This document shows, piece by piece, positions 15,861 to 25,568 of a stretch of DNA of 40,662 nucleotides. Positions within the stretch are counted from its first letter, which is position 1, and each line of letters begins with the position of its first letter. The notes under the pieces were generated by a model. That model searched no databases. It saw only the letters and a list, made by a program, of their open reading frames with translations, and was not told the origin of the DNA. The stretch is from positions 1 through 40,662 of the forward strand of contig JAFGXH010000018.1 of NCBI GenBank assembly GCA_016936735.1. The letters are read 5' to 3'. Origin of the DNA: a bacterium. Lineage in GTDB: Bacteria; UBP6; JAFGXH01. The position numbers and the translations under genes were made by a program.

Positions 15861-18800
15861 TTAGAAAATCTCTTTAAAATATGTAAATGGAACATCACTT
15901 GTTTCTGTTGTAGATGCAGATTTTCTTTCCCAACGAATAAGATTATCTTTTCTCTCCATATCATCAAATCTACCAGAGTCATTTTCAGAATCTGTTTCTC
16001 CTGAAATACCAAAATACATTACATCACCCTTCATTACAGGTGATGTTGCAACCCCTTTACCTAAAAGTCCTTTTGGTCCAGGATTTGCACTTGCAAGTTT
16101 AAAGTCAGGATTAAAACATCCCGAAAATAGTTCAAATGAGTAGATGTATGATAATCCTAAATGACCAGAACACTCTCCACCACTATCTTCACCATGTTCA
16201 TAAACAGTAAAATATGAATATCCCTCAATTATAGTTGGATCTCCAACTAATTTCTCTTTACCTGCTAAATTATATCTCCACCCATTGGTTTGAGGATCAC
16301 AAGTAGAGCCTGAATTGTAAGTTGATGAAATTAGTGTTAAATTACTTGGTGTTTTTGTTGATGTTGGATCAAAAGTATCCCAAGTTGAGTCTTTTATTGC
16401 ATAAAGGGTATTTGTTCCAGCATTTTCAGTTAAATCATAAATATCTGAATTTCCTGTTCCATAATAAACCCATACACTTGTATCTGCAGAGTTTGGATTT
16501 CCATCATATGCAAGAGCAATGGAGTAATAAACATAATCTTTTTTTGTATTATCTGCATTACTATTAAAAAGCATTATACAGCCATTTGCAGAATCTGTTG
16601 ATGATGAAGAGCAAGTGTGTGTTTGAGTTGTTGCTGTATCACCTTTTTTTGGATTGATTCTCCATACATGGCCCGCTAAATCAGCTACATAAATAAGTTT
16701 TGCTTCCCTGTTTTCCTCCAATTGTGGTTCAGGTAAAACAGCAACTGTTGCTGGAACTCTAGCTGAAACATTGCTATTACTATTAGTGATATTAAATGTT
16801 TTTATGAGAGATCCATTTAATACATTAAACATATAAATTGAACTTCCATATTCTGGAGTTCCAGATGCTGGTTTTGCTTCTTGTAATCCACCACCACCCA
16901 TTATTCCTACAAATGTTCCAGGAGTATCTGATGAGGAGTTTATTTGAGCAATAATTGGTTCAGACCAAGTGTAATAGAGATTTGAGTAATCAAACTGATG
17001 ATTATTACTCATCTCTGTTCCAGCCAATTTATCAAGAAGATCTGTATCTATTCCTGTTGGAGCATTATCACGAATATTTTTGGAATAAACTGTTACTCCA
17101 CCATCAGAACCCCAATATAATACACGTTTTAGTGTGTTTCTATTATTCCAATTATCAAATAAAGGAGAGTCTAATATCCAAGGGGATTCATTATATATAG
17201 CCCATAAAAATGTTGGTCCATCTGTTAAACTTACATTTGTAATATCAAGAGCCATTAATCCAGCACCACCCTCTCCAAATCCAATTAAAAGAACTGATTT
17301 CCAGGTTGAGGATGCATGATCAAAAATATCCATAATTTTTGGGGAACGATCAACAAAGAATTGACTTTTTGTTTCGCTTGGAGATACAATAATGTTTTTT
17401 AAATATGATAGTAGATTTGGTGGAACAAATGCCCAAGCCTCTTTACCATCAGATATTTTAAATGCATGAATCATACCATCATTACTACCAACAATTAATA
17501 CCTCATTCCCAGATCTTGTATTATTATTTATAAAATCTCTATAAGTGGAGTAGGTAAATGTTTGATTTGGTTTTCCAAAATATTTTGCACGACTATTATA
17601 GATATCAGCTATACGAAAACTTCTTTCAGGACAATCACTTCCAGCTGTTTTTCCTGTACAAGCATCATCATTAGAATAATCATTATCATCTTTATAGCTA
17701 TCTTTTCCTCTAAAGAAATGAATTAATTTTCTTGCCTCTTTTAAGGCATCTGTTGTATGGCCAGTTCCTGGACCACCTGGTTCCCAATGACAAACTGTTA
17801 CTGGTGCTTTTTTAAGACGATATTGCATTAATTTAAATGCAATATCATTATGAGAAGCATTTGAATAGAAGTATATTTTAGCTTGACCTCTTGGAATTGT
17901 TACTACTCCATTTGTCATAGTTGTTACCAATGTACAGGTTGATAATCTTTTTGAATTTCCGCTATCTTGTGCACCTCCAGTTCCACAATCAAAAATTTTT
18001 CCACCATCAACAATATAATAGTAGTATGTTGCTAAACCTGTTGTTATTCCTTGAATCTCAATATAATCAAGAAATGTTCTATTGGTATTACTATTTCCAT
18101 TTGTTGAAAGAAGTAAATCTCTTAAATCAAGTTCAATTGTATCATAATCTGTTGAAGGGTTTCCAACTGTTTTTGAAACTCTGTTAAGATTATTTCTATA
18201 GTTTGCACTTGGATTTTCTAACCACATTGTTGAATCATAATCAGCTGTTCCAGGACCATATATTTGACCACCTGTACAATATCCATTAATACATAAAGCA
18301 TTAGGTTGACTAGGATGACTTGAACGACAAGTGCTATCTGCTGAACATGTTCTTGTTGCACCACTATTTTTAGTCCAGTCTGAGTAACAATCGCAAGTAT
18401 GGTTATATTGACATAGATATCTTTCAATTAATCTTGCATCTGTTGTTGCATTACCATTACAATTTCCACCTGAATAGGTACTAAATTGGTACATTGAACA
18501 GAAATGTTTATAAGAGTCATATGATGAGAATATCTGATTGTAAAAATTATTTCTACAACTATATGTTGATGGTTCTCTTTCTGGTTGCCAATAATCAGAA
18601 ACCCATTCTTCCCAATCGTAAGTTGTTGTATTACAAACTTCAATAGGTGTAGCAGCTCCACCACCACCCTCCATCATTAAACAGTCAGCAAGAATCTCTC
18701 CCTCTGGATCACTTGCAACAAATTTTGTTGCAACTTGACCAGATGTACCACCTTTACAGCGTGTGAAAATGTTTCTATTATTTGCAAGAGCAATAACATC

Positions 18801-19718
18801 AGAGCGACCAGAATCCCAAGTAGCTGTTGTAACCCAACCATCATCATTAAGAACATATTTATAAAAATGGCCCTCCCACTGTTTTCCCTCTCTTGGAAGA
18901 AATTGAGACTGGTAAATTACATCATTATCTGGTCCAGCAAATGATGGAATTAGAGTTGGAACAGCACTTGTTATATTTTTTGCACCAATATCAGCAATAA
19001 TAGATCTAAAAACATCTAATAACTGTTGAGTATTGCTTGCATTATAACTTGTTCCTGTACCACCGGCTGTTGCAATATATTGTACATTAGTACCACCAAA
19101 TCCAATTGCATATGTTAGGATATTTTTATAATATACCTCTCTTCCATCAACTTGAAATCCAGAGAGATAATTAGTTCTAAGAGATTGAACTGTTGTTGAC
19201 ACTGGTCCAGGACCGCTGTTTGCAACCCCATCAGTAAATAAAACAAGATAGTTTTTTTGACACCAATGCTCTATTGGAGATGAGCAATCAATTGAACCAT
19301 AACAAACATTATTTGTTGCTCCAAGATTTTTATAATACCAACCTCCACTTTCAGATGCCTCTTTTAAAGGTGTTCCACCTGAAGCATAAAGAGCATTAAC
19401 TCCACTTTGTAGGTCAGATAAATGTGTTTCACTATTATCCCTTACAGGAACTGTTATTTGTTTTCTTGTTGAACGTGGAAATTCAGATAACCCCATACGA
19501 ATTGATTGAGTAATATTTGAATCTGAAAGAAGTGCTGTTAAAGCATTTTTTGTTTGTGTCATTGCACTTGGATTTCCCCAACCACCCATAGAACCAGATG
19601 TATCAATAATAAATAGAACATTTGGACGAACACTAACCCCTGACCCTGGAGGGAGAGGTTTTACTGCTGCAAATAGTGATATTGTAGCAAAAAAAGCCAA
19701 AATAGTTATCGGTTTCAT
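15861..19718 (-). CDS. PilY1-like VWA/beta-propeller adhesin (copy 1)
   Basis: From the ATG at 19718 (GGGGGAA upstream; an earlier in-frame start at 19766 lacks a ribosome site) the protein is 1285 residues. It has a signal peptide (about 1-19) and a von Willebrand A domain with MIDAS residues DTSGS (39-43) and LFTDG. A Cys-rich insert spans about 360-485, starting CNTTTYDWEEW and ending CTGG. A C-terminal PilC/PilY1-type propeller begins near 735 (LIVGSNDGMIHAF, FVDRSPKIMDIF, YVADLAGHVWRINP). PilY1 proteins are pilus-tip adhesins and assembly factors that use Ca2+ and mechanosensing; those properties are family knowledge. No minor pilins or type IV pilus motor lie nearby. It is strongly similar along its whole length to the protein at 20335-24315, ending in the same SDVPFTYFKEIF. 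Confidence 0.88.
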   Translation of the reverse strand: MKPITILAFFATISLFAAVKPLPPGSGVSVRPNVLFIIDTSGSMGGWGNPSAMTQTKNALTALLSDSNITQSIRMGLSEFPRSTRKQITVPVRDNSETHLSDLQSGVNALYASGGTPLKEASESGGWYYKNLGATNNVCYGSIDCSSPIEHWCQKNYLVLFTDGVANSGPGPVSTTVQSLRTNYLSGFQVDGREVYYKNILTYAIGFGGTNVQYIATAGGTGTSYNASNTQQLLDVFRSIIADIGAKNITSAVPTLIPSFAGPDNDVIYQSQFLPREGKQWEGHFYKYVLNDDGWVTTATWDSGRSDVIALANNRNIFTRCKGGTSGQVATKFVASDPEGEILADCLMMEGGGGAATPIEVCNTTTYDWEEWVSDYWQPEREPSTYSCRNNFYNQIFSSYDSYKHFCSMYQFSTYSGGNCNGNATTDARLIERYLCQYNHTCDCYSDWTKNSGATRTCSADSTCRSSHPSQPNALCINGYCTGGQIYGPGTADYDSTMWLENPSANYRNNLNRVSKTVGNPSTDYDTIELDLRDLLLSTNGNSNTNRTFLDYIEIQGITTGLATYYYYIVDGGKIFDCGTGGAQDSGNSKRLSTCTLVTTMTNGVVTIPRGQAKIYFYSNASHNDIAFKLMQYRLKKAPVTVCHWEPGGPGTGHTTDALKEARKLIHFFRGKDSYKDDNDYSNDDACTGKTAGSDCPERSFRIADIYNSRAKYFGKPNQTFTYSTYRDFINNNTRSGNEVLIVGSNDGMIHAFKISDGKEAWAFVPPNLLSYLKNIIVSPSETKSQFFVDRSPKIMDIFDHASSTWKSVLLIGFGEGGAGLMALDITNVSLTDGPTFLWAIYNESPWILDSPLFDNWNNRNTLKRVLYWGSDGGVTVYSKNIRDNAPTGIDTDLLDKLAGTEMSNNHQFDYSNLYYTWSEPIIAQINSSSDTPGTFVGIMGGGGLQEAKPASGTPEYGSSIYMFNVLNGSLIKTFNITNSNSNVSARVPATVAVLPEPQLEENREAKLIYVADLAGHVWRINPKKGDTATTQTHTCSSSSTDSANGCIMLFNSNADNTKKDYVYYSIALAYDGNPNSADTSVWVYYGTGNSDIYDLTENAGTNTLYAIKDSTWDTFDPTSTKTPSNLTLISSTYNSGSTCDPQTNGWRYNLAGKEKLVGDPTIIEGYSYFTVYEHGEDSGGECSGHLGLSYIYSFELFSGCFNPDFKLASANPGPKGLLGKGVATSPVMKGDVMYFGISGETDSENDSGRFDDMERKDNLIRWERKSASTTETSDVPFTYFKEIF

Positions 19719-19809
19719 ATTTCCCCCAATATAAATCAGCTTTATTACAAGCAAGAAAAATTCCAAATAACATATATTTTTGATTTAAAAAGGGTAAAAA
19801 TAGTTATAT

Positions 19810-19837
19810 TTATGAAATGATTTACATAAAATATCAC
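19810..19837 (-). promoter_or_regulatory. Conserved upstream element, PilY1 unit 1
   Basis: This 28-bp block matches 26 of 28 bases at 24406-24433, and both lie about 90 bp before the start codon of a PilY1-like gene. The core TATGAAATGATTTACATAAA has imperfect dyad symmetry (ATG-N-AA...TT-N-CAT). It is a candidate operator or promoter element shared by the two units. Confidence 0.6.
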
Positions 19838-19918
19838 CTAAATTTAATTTTTTATTTTTAATAAACATATTTTTAACTCTATTTTAAGAGTGAAAATTTT
19901 ACACTTAAATTATAAAAT

Positions 19919-20275
19919 TCAATCCATTTGAATGTAGTTTACTTTATATATTTTATCAATATCAACCGATTTTTTGAGAAGATCCTTATGAAGTTCTATT
20001 GAAATAATTGCAATCTCATTTTTTAAGATTATATTTGTTGTTGATATCATTTTTTTCCCTTTTTTTCCATAAAACATCACACTAACACCCTCTTCTGGAG
20101 AGATTTTTACTGTTTTTCCACCATTTAATAAAGTTAGTGTTATAATATTTTTTTGATTATCAATTGATACAACTTTTCCTCTATACATTGGAATCTCTTC
20201 TGATTGAAACTCTAGTTCAGGTGCTGAAAATAGTAAAAATGAAAATAAAAACATCATAAAAAAATATTTTACCAT
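19919..20275 (-). CDS. Small exported protein paired with PilY1-like gene (copy 2)
   Basis: This is the paralogue of the 15385-15741 product: 118 residues, a signal peptide (MVKYFFMMFLFSFLLFSA), and the same core (EEIPMYRGKVVSID, LTLLNGGKTVKISPEEGV, FYGKKGKKMIS), ending YIQMD. AAAGGAG lies upstream of the ATG. Keeping the two-gene order in both duplicated units argues that the pair functions together. Function unknown; the beta-rich periplasmic character is predicted only from the sequence pattern. Confidence 0.85.
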   Translation of the reverse strand: MVKYFFMMFLFSFLLFSAPELEFQSEEIPMYRGKVVSIDNQKNIITLTLLNGGKTVKISPEEGVSVMFYGKKGKKMISTTNIILKNEIAIISIELHKDLLKKSVDIDKIYKVNYIQMD

Positions 20276-20292
20276 AATAATCTCCTTTTAGT

Positions 20293-20334
20293 TTATCTAT
20301 AGAGAGGTAATAAAAATTACCTCTCTATAGATAA
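20293..20334 (-). terminator. Intercistronic 19-bp hairpin (PilY1 unit 2)
   Basis: Perfect 19-bp arms (left arm 20293-20311, right arm 20316-20334) enclose an AAAA loop, directly abutting the stop codon of the PilY1-like gene at 20335. No U-run follows on the minus strand; instead the Shine-Dalgarno AAAAGGAG of the small gene comes next. mRNA 3'-end protection or limited read-through is more likely than simple termination. Its core AGAGAGGTAAT/ATTACCTCTCT corresponds to that of unit 1 with paired changes. Confidence 0.75.
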
Positions 20335-23300
20335 TTAAAAAATCTCTTTGAAATATGTAAATGGAACATCACTTGTTCCAGTTGTAGATGCTGATTTTCT
20401 CTCCCAACGAATAAGATTATCTTTTCTATCCATTCCATCAAACCTATCACCATTATTTTCACTATCTGTTTTTCCAGAGATACCAAAATACATATATTCC
20501 CCTTTCATTACTGGAGCTGTTGCAACCCCTTTACCAAGGAATCCTTTTGGAGTTGGATCTGAACTATTCTTTATAAAATCGGGATTAAAACAGCCTGAAA
20601 ATAGTTCAAAAGAGTACACATAAGATTTTCCTAAACTAGCATCACACACTCCACCACTTCCAACATCATGTTTATATACTGTAAAATATGAATATCCCTC
20701 TATAATTGCGGGAATATCTACCAATTTTTCACCATCCTCTAACTTATATATCCACCCTTTATTTTTTTTACTACAACTAGAGGAGTAAATTTTAGATATT
20801 GTATCTAATTCTGATTCCAAAATTCTCAAATCTGAATTTTGAGTATCCCAAGTTGAATCTTTAATTGCATATAAAGTGTTTTTTCCCTCATCTTTTGCTA
20901 AATCATGAATATTTGAGTCACCTGTTCCAAGATAAATCCATAATGCTGTTTCAGGTGTTGATGGATTTCCATCATAAGCAAGAGCAATAGAGTTATAAAC
21001 ATAATTCTTTCTAGTTTTATCTGCATTTACATTAAAAAGCATTAAACAACCATCTGAATTTGTTGATGAGTTTGAACAAACATGTTTTTCAGTTACTGAT
21101 AAATCCCCTTTTTTAGGATTTATTCTCCATAAATGACCTGCTAAATCAGCAACATAAATCAATTTAATCTCTCTGTTATCTGCTAAATCTGGTTCAGGTA
21201 AAATTGCAACTGTTGCGGGAACTCTTGCTGAAACATTTGGATTACTATTTTCAATATCAAATGTTTTTATTAATGAACCACTTAATACATCAAACATATA
21301 TATTGAACTTCCATAAATATTTATTTTCTCTTCGGATAATCCACCTCCACCCATAACCCCAACAAATCTTCCTGGAGTATTTTTATCAGAACCAATTTGA
21401 GCAATAATTGGTTCTGACCAAGTGTAGTAAAGATTTGAGTAATCAAAAGCTGGATTAGTACTCAAATCATCTCCAGCAATTTTATTTAATAACTCTGAAT
21501 CTATACCTGATGGAGCATTCTCTCTAATTTTCTTTGAAAACACTTTTATTTTCCCTTCAGAGTTCCAATATAAAACCCTTCTTAACTCACTTTTATTAGA
21601 CCAACCACTAAAAATTTCAGAGTTCTCAATCCAAGGGGATTCATTATATATTGCCCATAAAAATGTAGGTCCATCTGCAGTAACAGTTGTTATATCAAGA
21701 GCCATTAGACCTGCACCACCCTCTCCAAAAGTAATGAGTAAAATAGATCTCCAATTATCTCCATCAAAAACATCCATTATTTTTGGGGATCGATCTACAA
21801 AAAACTGACTTTCTGTTTTCCCACTTTCACTACTTACAATATTTTTTAAATATGGAAGTAGGTTAGGTGGAACAAAAGCCCAACTCTCCTTTCCTGTATT
21901 AGCATTAAAAGCATGAATCATTCCTCCATTACTTCCAACAATCAGCATTGGAACTCTTTCAGAGTAATCTTCAATAAATTCTTTATAGCTTTCAAATGTA
22001 AAAAATTGATTTGGTTTTCCAAAATATTTTGCTCTACTATTATAAATATCTGAAAGAGGATATTTTCTCTCTGGACAATCATCTCCTGCTATTTTTCCAG
22101 AACATACATCAAGATTTGTATATTTAGTATCCTCCATATAACTATCTTTTCCTCTAAAAAAGTGGATAAGTTTTCGAGCATTTTTATACATCTCTTCAGT
22201 ATGATCTGAACCTGGTCCAGCAGGTTCCCAACGACAACTAACAGTTGGAGCTTTTTTAACTCTATATTTCACCAATTTCAATGCAATATCATTTCCTTGT
22301 GGATTAGAGTGGAATTTTAAATTTGCACCACCTCTTGGAATAGATATTACTCCATCCATCATATCACCTTTATATTGGCAGGTGATTGGTATTTTTAAAG
22401 GATTTTTTGTTGCTTTTGTTGTTCCACAATCAAACATTTTTCCATTATCAACAACATAATAGTAGTATTTAAGAGAGTCTGTTGTCTCTCCCTCAATCTC
22501 TAAATAGTCCTGAAAGACTCTATTTATATTATCATTATCATTTGAAGAGAATTTTAAATCTTCAAAATAAAGCTCAATTGAGTTATATTCATCACTTGTA
22601 TTTCCTACAACTTTTAACTCATCAATATTATCTTTATAATTTGTATTAAAATGTTCTTCCCAACTATTTGGATAACGTTCTCCTGTCTCTTCATCAAAAA
22701 CTATTCCACCAGTGCAATAGTTTTTATTAGATATCGAGTCATAAATACATTGTGCATTAGGTTCAGATACTTCAATACAATCTGTATCTAAAAAACAGAT
22801 TTTAGCTTTTTGTGATTCTGGCTTCCAAGCTTTATAACAATCACAAGCATTATTTGCTTGACAGAGATATCGTTCAATTAATTTTGCATCTGTGATTGGA
22901 TTACCAGTACAATCACCACCTGAATGGTAAGCAAAATCCTCCATTGTTATACATAAAAATTTATAGGAATCAAAAGAGTTTAAAATTTCATTGTAAGTAT
23001 TATTTCTACAATTAAAATTAGATCCATCTCTTTGTGGTTGCCAATTTGAGTTAACCCACTCTTCCCAATCATAAGTAGTTGTATAACAAACATTTATAGG
23101 AGTTCCAGCTCCACTTTGTCCCTCCATCATTAAACAATCTGCAAGAATATTATCTTTCTCTGCCTCAAATTTTGTAACAAGCTCTCCATCATCTTTTCCA
23201 CCAAAACAACGAGTAAATATATTTCTCTCATTTGCTTTTCCAATTATACTTGAATCACCAGAGTCCCATTTTTTATCATCTGCCCAACCATCTTTAAACT

Positions 23301-24315
23301 CATATTTATAAAAGTGTCCCTCCCACTGTTTTCCCTGTCTTGGAACAAATAGTGATTGATAAATAACATCTTCATTTGGACCATCAAAAGATACAACCAT
23401 AGTTGGCATTGTTGATGTTATATTATTTTGAGCAATCTCTGTAACAACCTCATTAAATACTGCAATTAAATCATCACTATTTTTTGCATTTCTTCCATGT
23501 CCTGTTCCCCCTGGATCAGCAATATAATCAACATTTGTTGCTGTAGAACCAAAACCAACTGCATAAGTTCTAATTTTGGTATCAAAAAGTGCTTCTCCAT
23601 CAACCTTAAATGAGGAGAGATAGTTATTAAAAAGTTGTTCTGCTTTATTTGCTGCTTGATCTCTTCCTGTTGTTCCACCATCAGGCTCTCCATCTGTAAA
23701 TAAAACTATATAATTTTTTTGACATTTATGGATAATAGGTGTTTTTTTACTTGAATCATAGGTGTTTTGAAAAATATTTTGAGTTGTTTGTGTATTATTT
23801 ATTCCTGCTCCATAATAATAGTGACCTCCCCCTCGTAATGAGTTAGATATTGGAGTTCCACCATTTGCATTAATATTATTAATTTCAGTTTTTAATTTAT
23901 TTATATGTTCTGTTGTTGAGTAATCAATATTTTGAAGCAACTGTTTATCATTTCCACCATTTGGAAATTGAGATAATCCAATTCTAATCGATTTTGTGAT
24001 ATTTGTGTCTGATAGTAAAGCATTAATAGCCTGTTTAGTCTGTTTAATTCTATCATAATGAGTTCCTGAACCATCTTTACATTGACATGATGTGTGAGGA
24101 TTATCAGTATAATGATTCCACCCATTCCACCCATCATAACAAACTCTCCAAATATTGGGAGCAGTTTCAATATCACACCACTCCATAGAACCAGAGTTAT
24201 CTATTATAAAAAGGACATTAGGCTCAATTGTTACACCAGAACCTGGTGGAAGTGTTTTTACTGTTGCAAAAATTGACAAATTTGTAAATAATATTAACAA
24301 AATCATGGATTTCAT
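20335..24315 (-). CDS. PilY1-like VWA/beta-propeller adhesin (copy 2)
   Basis: The protein is 1326 residues, starting MKSMILLILF with GGTGG upstream. It has a signal peptide, a VWA domain with a DNSGS MIDAS (39-43) and LFTDGEPDGG, a Cys-rich insert (about 408-537), and a PilC/PilY1 propeller from about 787 (LIVGSNGGMIHAF, FVDRSPKIMDVF, YVADLAGHLWRINP). It differs from copy 1 most in the loop after the MIDAS, where a Cys-containing insertion appears (MEWCDIETAPN...CYDGW...CQCKDG), and in short indels. The propeller and C-terminus are nearly unchanged. This pattern suggests an old tandem duplication with divergence in the binding head. Copy 2 lies upstream of copy 1 in the direction of transcription. 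Confidence 0.88.
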   Translation of the reverse strand: MKSMILLILFTNLSIFATVKTLPPGSGVTIEPNVLFIIDNSGSMEWCDIETAPNIWRVCYDGWNGWNHYTDNPHTSCQCKDGSGTHYDRIKQTKQAINALLSDTNITKSIRIGLSQFPNGGNDKQLLQNIDYSTTEHINKLKTEINNINANGGTPISNSLRGGGHYYYGAGINNTQTTQNIFQNTYDSSKKTPIIHKCQKNYIVLFTDGEPDGGTTGRDQAANKAEQLFNNYLSSFKVDGEALFDTKIRTYAVGFGSTATNVDYIADPGGTGHGRNAKNSDDLIAVFNEVVTEIAQNNITSTMPTMVVSFDGPNEDVIYQSLFVPRQGKQWEGHFYKYEFKDGWADDKKWDSGDSSIIGKANERNIFTRCFGGKDDGELVTKFEAEKDNILADCLMMEGQSGAGTPINVCYTTTYDWEEWVNSNWQPQRDGSNFNCRNNTYNEILNSFDSYKFLCITMEDFAYHSGGDCTGNPITDAKLIERYLCQANNACDCYKAWKPESQKAKICFLDTDCIEVSEPNAQCIYDSISNKNYCTGGIVFDEETGERYPNSWEEHFNTNYKDNIDELKVVGNTSDEYNSIELYFEDLKFSSNDNDNINRVFQDYLEIEGETTDSLKYYYYVVDNGKMFDCGTTKATKNPLKIPITCQYKGDMMDGVISIPRGGANLKFHSNPQGNDIALKLVKYRVKKAPTVSCRWEPAGPGSDHTEEMYKNARKLIHFFRGKDSYMEDTKYTNLDVCSGKIAGDDCPERKYPLSDIYNSRAKYFGKPNQFFTFESYKEFIEDYSERVPMLIVGSNGGMIHAFNANTGKESWAFVPPNLLPYLKNIVSSESGKTESQFFVDRSPKIMDVFDGDNWRSILLITFGEGGAGLMALDITTVTADGPTFLWAIYNESPWIENSEIFSGWSNKSELRRVLYWNSEGKIKVFSKKIRENAPSGIDSELLNKIAGDDLSTNPAFDYSNLYYTWSEPIIAQIGSDKNTPGRFVGVMGGGGLSEEKINIYGSSIYMFDVLSGSLIKTFDIENSNPNVSARVPATVAILPEPDLADNREIKLIYVADLAGHLWRINPKKGDLSVTEKHVCSNSSTNSDGCLMLFNVNADKTRKNYVYNSIALAYDGNPSTPETALWIYLGTGDSNIHDLAKDEGKNTLYAIKDSTWDTQNSDLRILESELDTISKIYSSSCSKKNKGWIYKLEDGEKLVDIPAIIEGYSYFTVYKHDVGSGGVCDASLGKSYVYSFELFSGCFNPDFIKNSSDPTPKGFLGKGVATAPVMKGEYMYFGISGKTDSENNGDRFDGMDRKDNLIRWERKSASTTGTSDVPFTYFKEIF

Positions 24316-24405
24316 GTTACCACCAAAATAAATTTGCTGGCTTTTAGCAAAATAGTTTCCAAGTATTTGATTTATTTTTTTTTAAAATGTTATAAATAAT
24401 AGGCA

Positions 24406-24433
24406 TTATGAAATCATTTACATAAAATATTAC
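24406..24433 (-). promoter_or_regulatory. Conserved upstream element, PilY1 unit 2
   Basis: This is the partner of 19810-19837, 26 of 28 bases identical, 90 bp upstream of the copy 2 start codon. The surrounding non-coding DNA (24316-24582) is otherwise very AT-rich and shows no gene. Confidence 0.6.
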
Positions 24434-24582
24434 ATCTATACTATTTTTTACAACTATTTTATATTTTTTTGATAATTTTACAGATTTATTGAGTAAATAT
24501 AAAAATAGATGTTTTAATTTTATTATACTAAAAAAAACAGTTTATAATATTAATAATTGATTTACTATTTGAATATTAACTA

Positions 24583-25566
24583 TTAGTCTAAGATATAGAG
24601 TCTAGGATTTACAGGAATTCCATATTTTCTAATTTCATAATGAAGATGAGGACCACTACTTCTTCCAGAGTTTCCAAGATAAGCAATAATATCCCCTTTT
24701 TTGATTTTGTCCCCTTTTTTTATTAATATTCGTTGAAGATGTGCATATCTAGTTTCTAAATCATATCCATGAGATATAATGATAACATTTCCATAACCAC
24801 CCTGTTCTCCAGCAAAAGTAACGACTCCATTTCCACTTGCTTTTATTGGTAAACCCTCATTATTAGCAATATCTAAACCTTCATGAAATTTTGTGTCACC
24901 AGTAAATGGATCTGTTCTTGGACCAAATTCAGAAGACAACCATCCTCTTACTGGCCATATAGATGGTGTTGAAAGAAGCATATCTGCTTTTTCAAAAATT
25001 GTTCCATAGCTGGTTATAATTGATTTGGAGAATCTCTCTATCTCTTCATTTAATACTATTTCAAAAGAGCTTAAAAGCTCTATAGTTCCATCAAGATTAT
25101 ATTTAACATTTTCATCAATTATATAATCACCTTTTTTATCAGAGAAAAGGGTTTCAAAATCTATTTTTGTGCCTGTTTTTGTACTATTTGATATTCCTCC
25201 TGTTGGAAATTCTGAGGATGTGTCAAAAAGATTTTTTATTCTAGAATAGTATGTTTTTGTTTGTAGAAAATTGAATTGTAAGAGATTGAATTTATTTTCG
25301 AGTTGTTCAAGTTTTTGATTGAGAAGGTTTTGTTCTTCCAATTTTGTTAATATAACACTATCTTTTTGAGTATCAACCTTTTGTATTCTTAGAAACTGAT
25401 ATCCAAAAAAAAATGCTGCCCCACCAAAAGATAGAAGCAGCAAAATATTAATAACTATAATTTTTTTCAACAAAGAGGAGGAGAATCGATATTTTTTTAC
25501 ACTTCCACCACTCTGGTGAGGTATAATTACAACATCAAAAAGATTCTTTCGTTTTTTTTCAGCCAA
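24583..25566 (-). CDS. M23 (LytM) family peptidase, membrane-anchored
   Basis: This is a predicted periplasmic peptidoglycan endopeptidase or amidase activator. The 327 residues have a basic cytoplasmic N-terminus, one membrane helix (about 35-58), a coiled coil (about 65-112), and a C-terminal LytM domain. The zinc and catalytic residues are present: H228 and D232 (FHEGLD), H276 (YAHL), H307 and H309 (HLHYE). The domain is therefore likely active, unlike degenerate EnvC/NlpD types. The start is a TTG 2 nt after the rpmB stop with no ATG or GTG nearby, suggesting translational coupling to rpmB. The promoter upstream of rpmB would serve both. Confidence 0.92.
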   Translation of the reverse strand: MAEKKRKNLFDVVIIPHQSGGSVKKYRFSSSLLKKIIVINILLLLSFGGAAFFFGYQFLRIQKVDTQKDSVILTKLEEQNLLNQKLEQLENKFNLLQFNFLQTKTYYSRIKNLFDTSSEFPTGGISNSTKTGTKIDFETLFSDKKGDYIIDENVKYNLDGTIELLSSFEIVLNEEIERFSKSIITSYGTIFEKADMLLSTPSIWPVRGWLSSEFGPRTDPFTGDTKFHEGLDIANNEGLPIKASGNGVVTFAGEQGGYGNVIIISHGYDLETRYAHLQRILIKKGDKIKKGDIIAYLGNSGRSSGPHLHYEIRKYGIPVNPRLYILD

Positions 25567-25568
25567 CT

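Noticed and set aside
18218-18667. Overlapping minus-strand frames within the PilY1-like gene as separate small genes
   Set aside because: They lack ribosome sites and plausible composition; the long PilY1 frame runs through.
19719-19766. Sixteen-residue N-terminal extension of the copy 1 PilY1-like protein
   Set aside because: The ATG at 19718 has GGGGGAA upstream and gives a signal peptide that aligns with that of copy 2; the extension would bury it.
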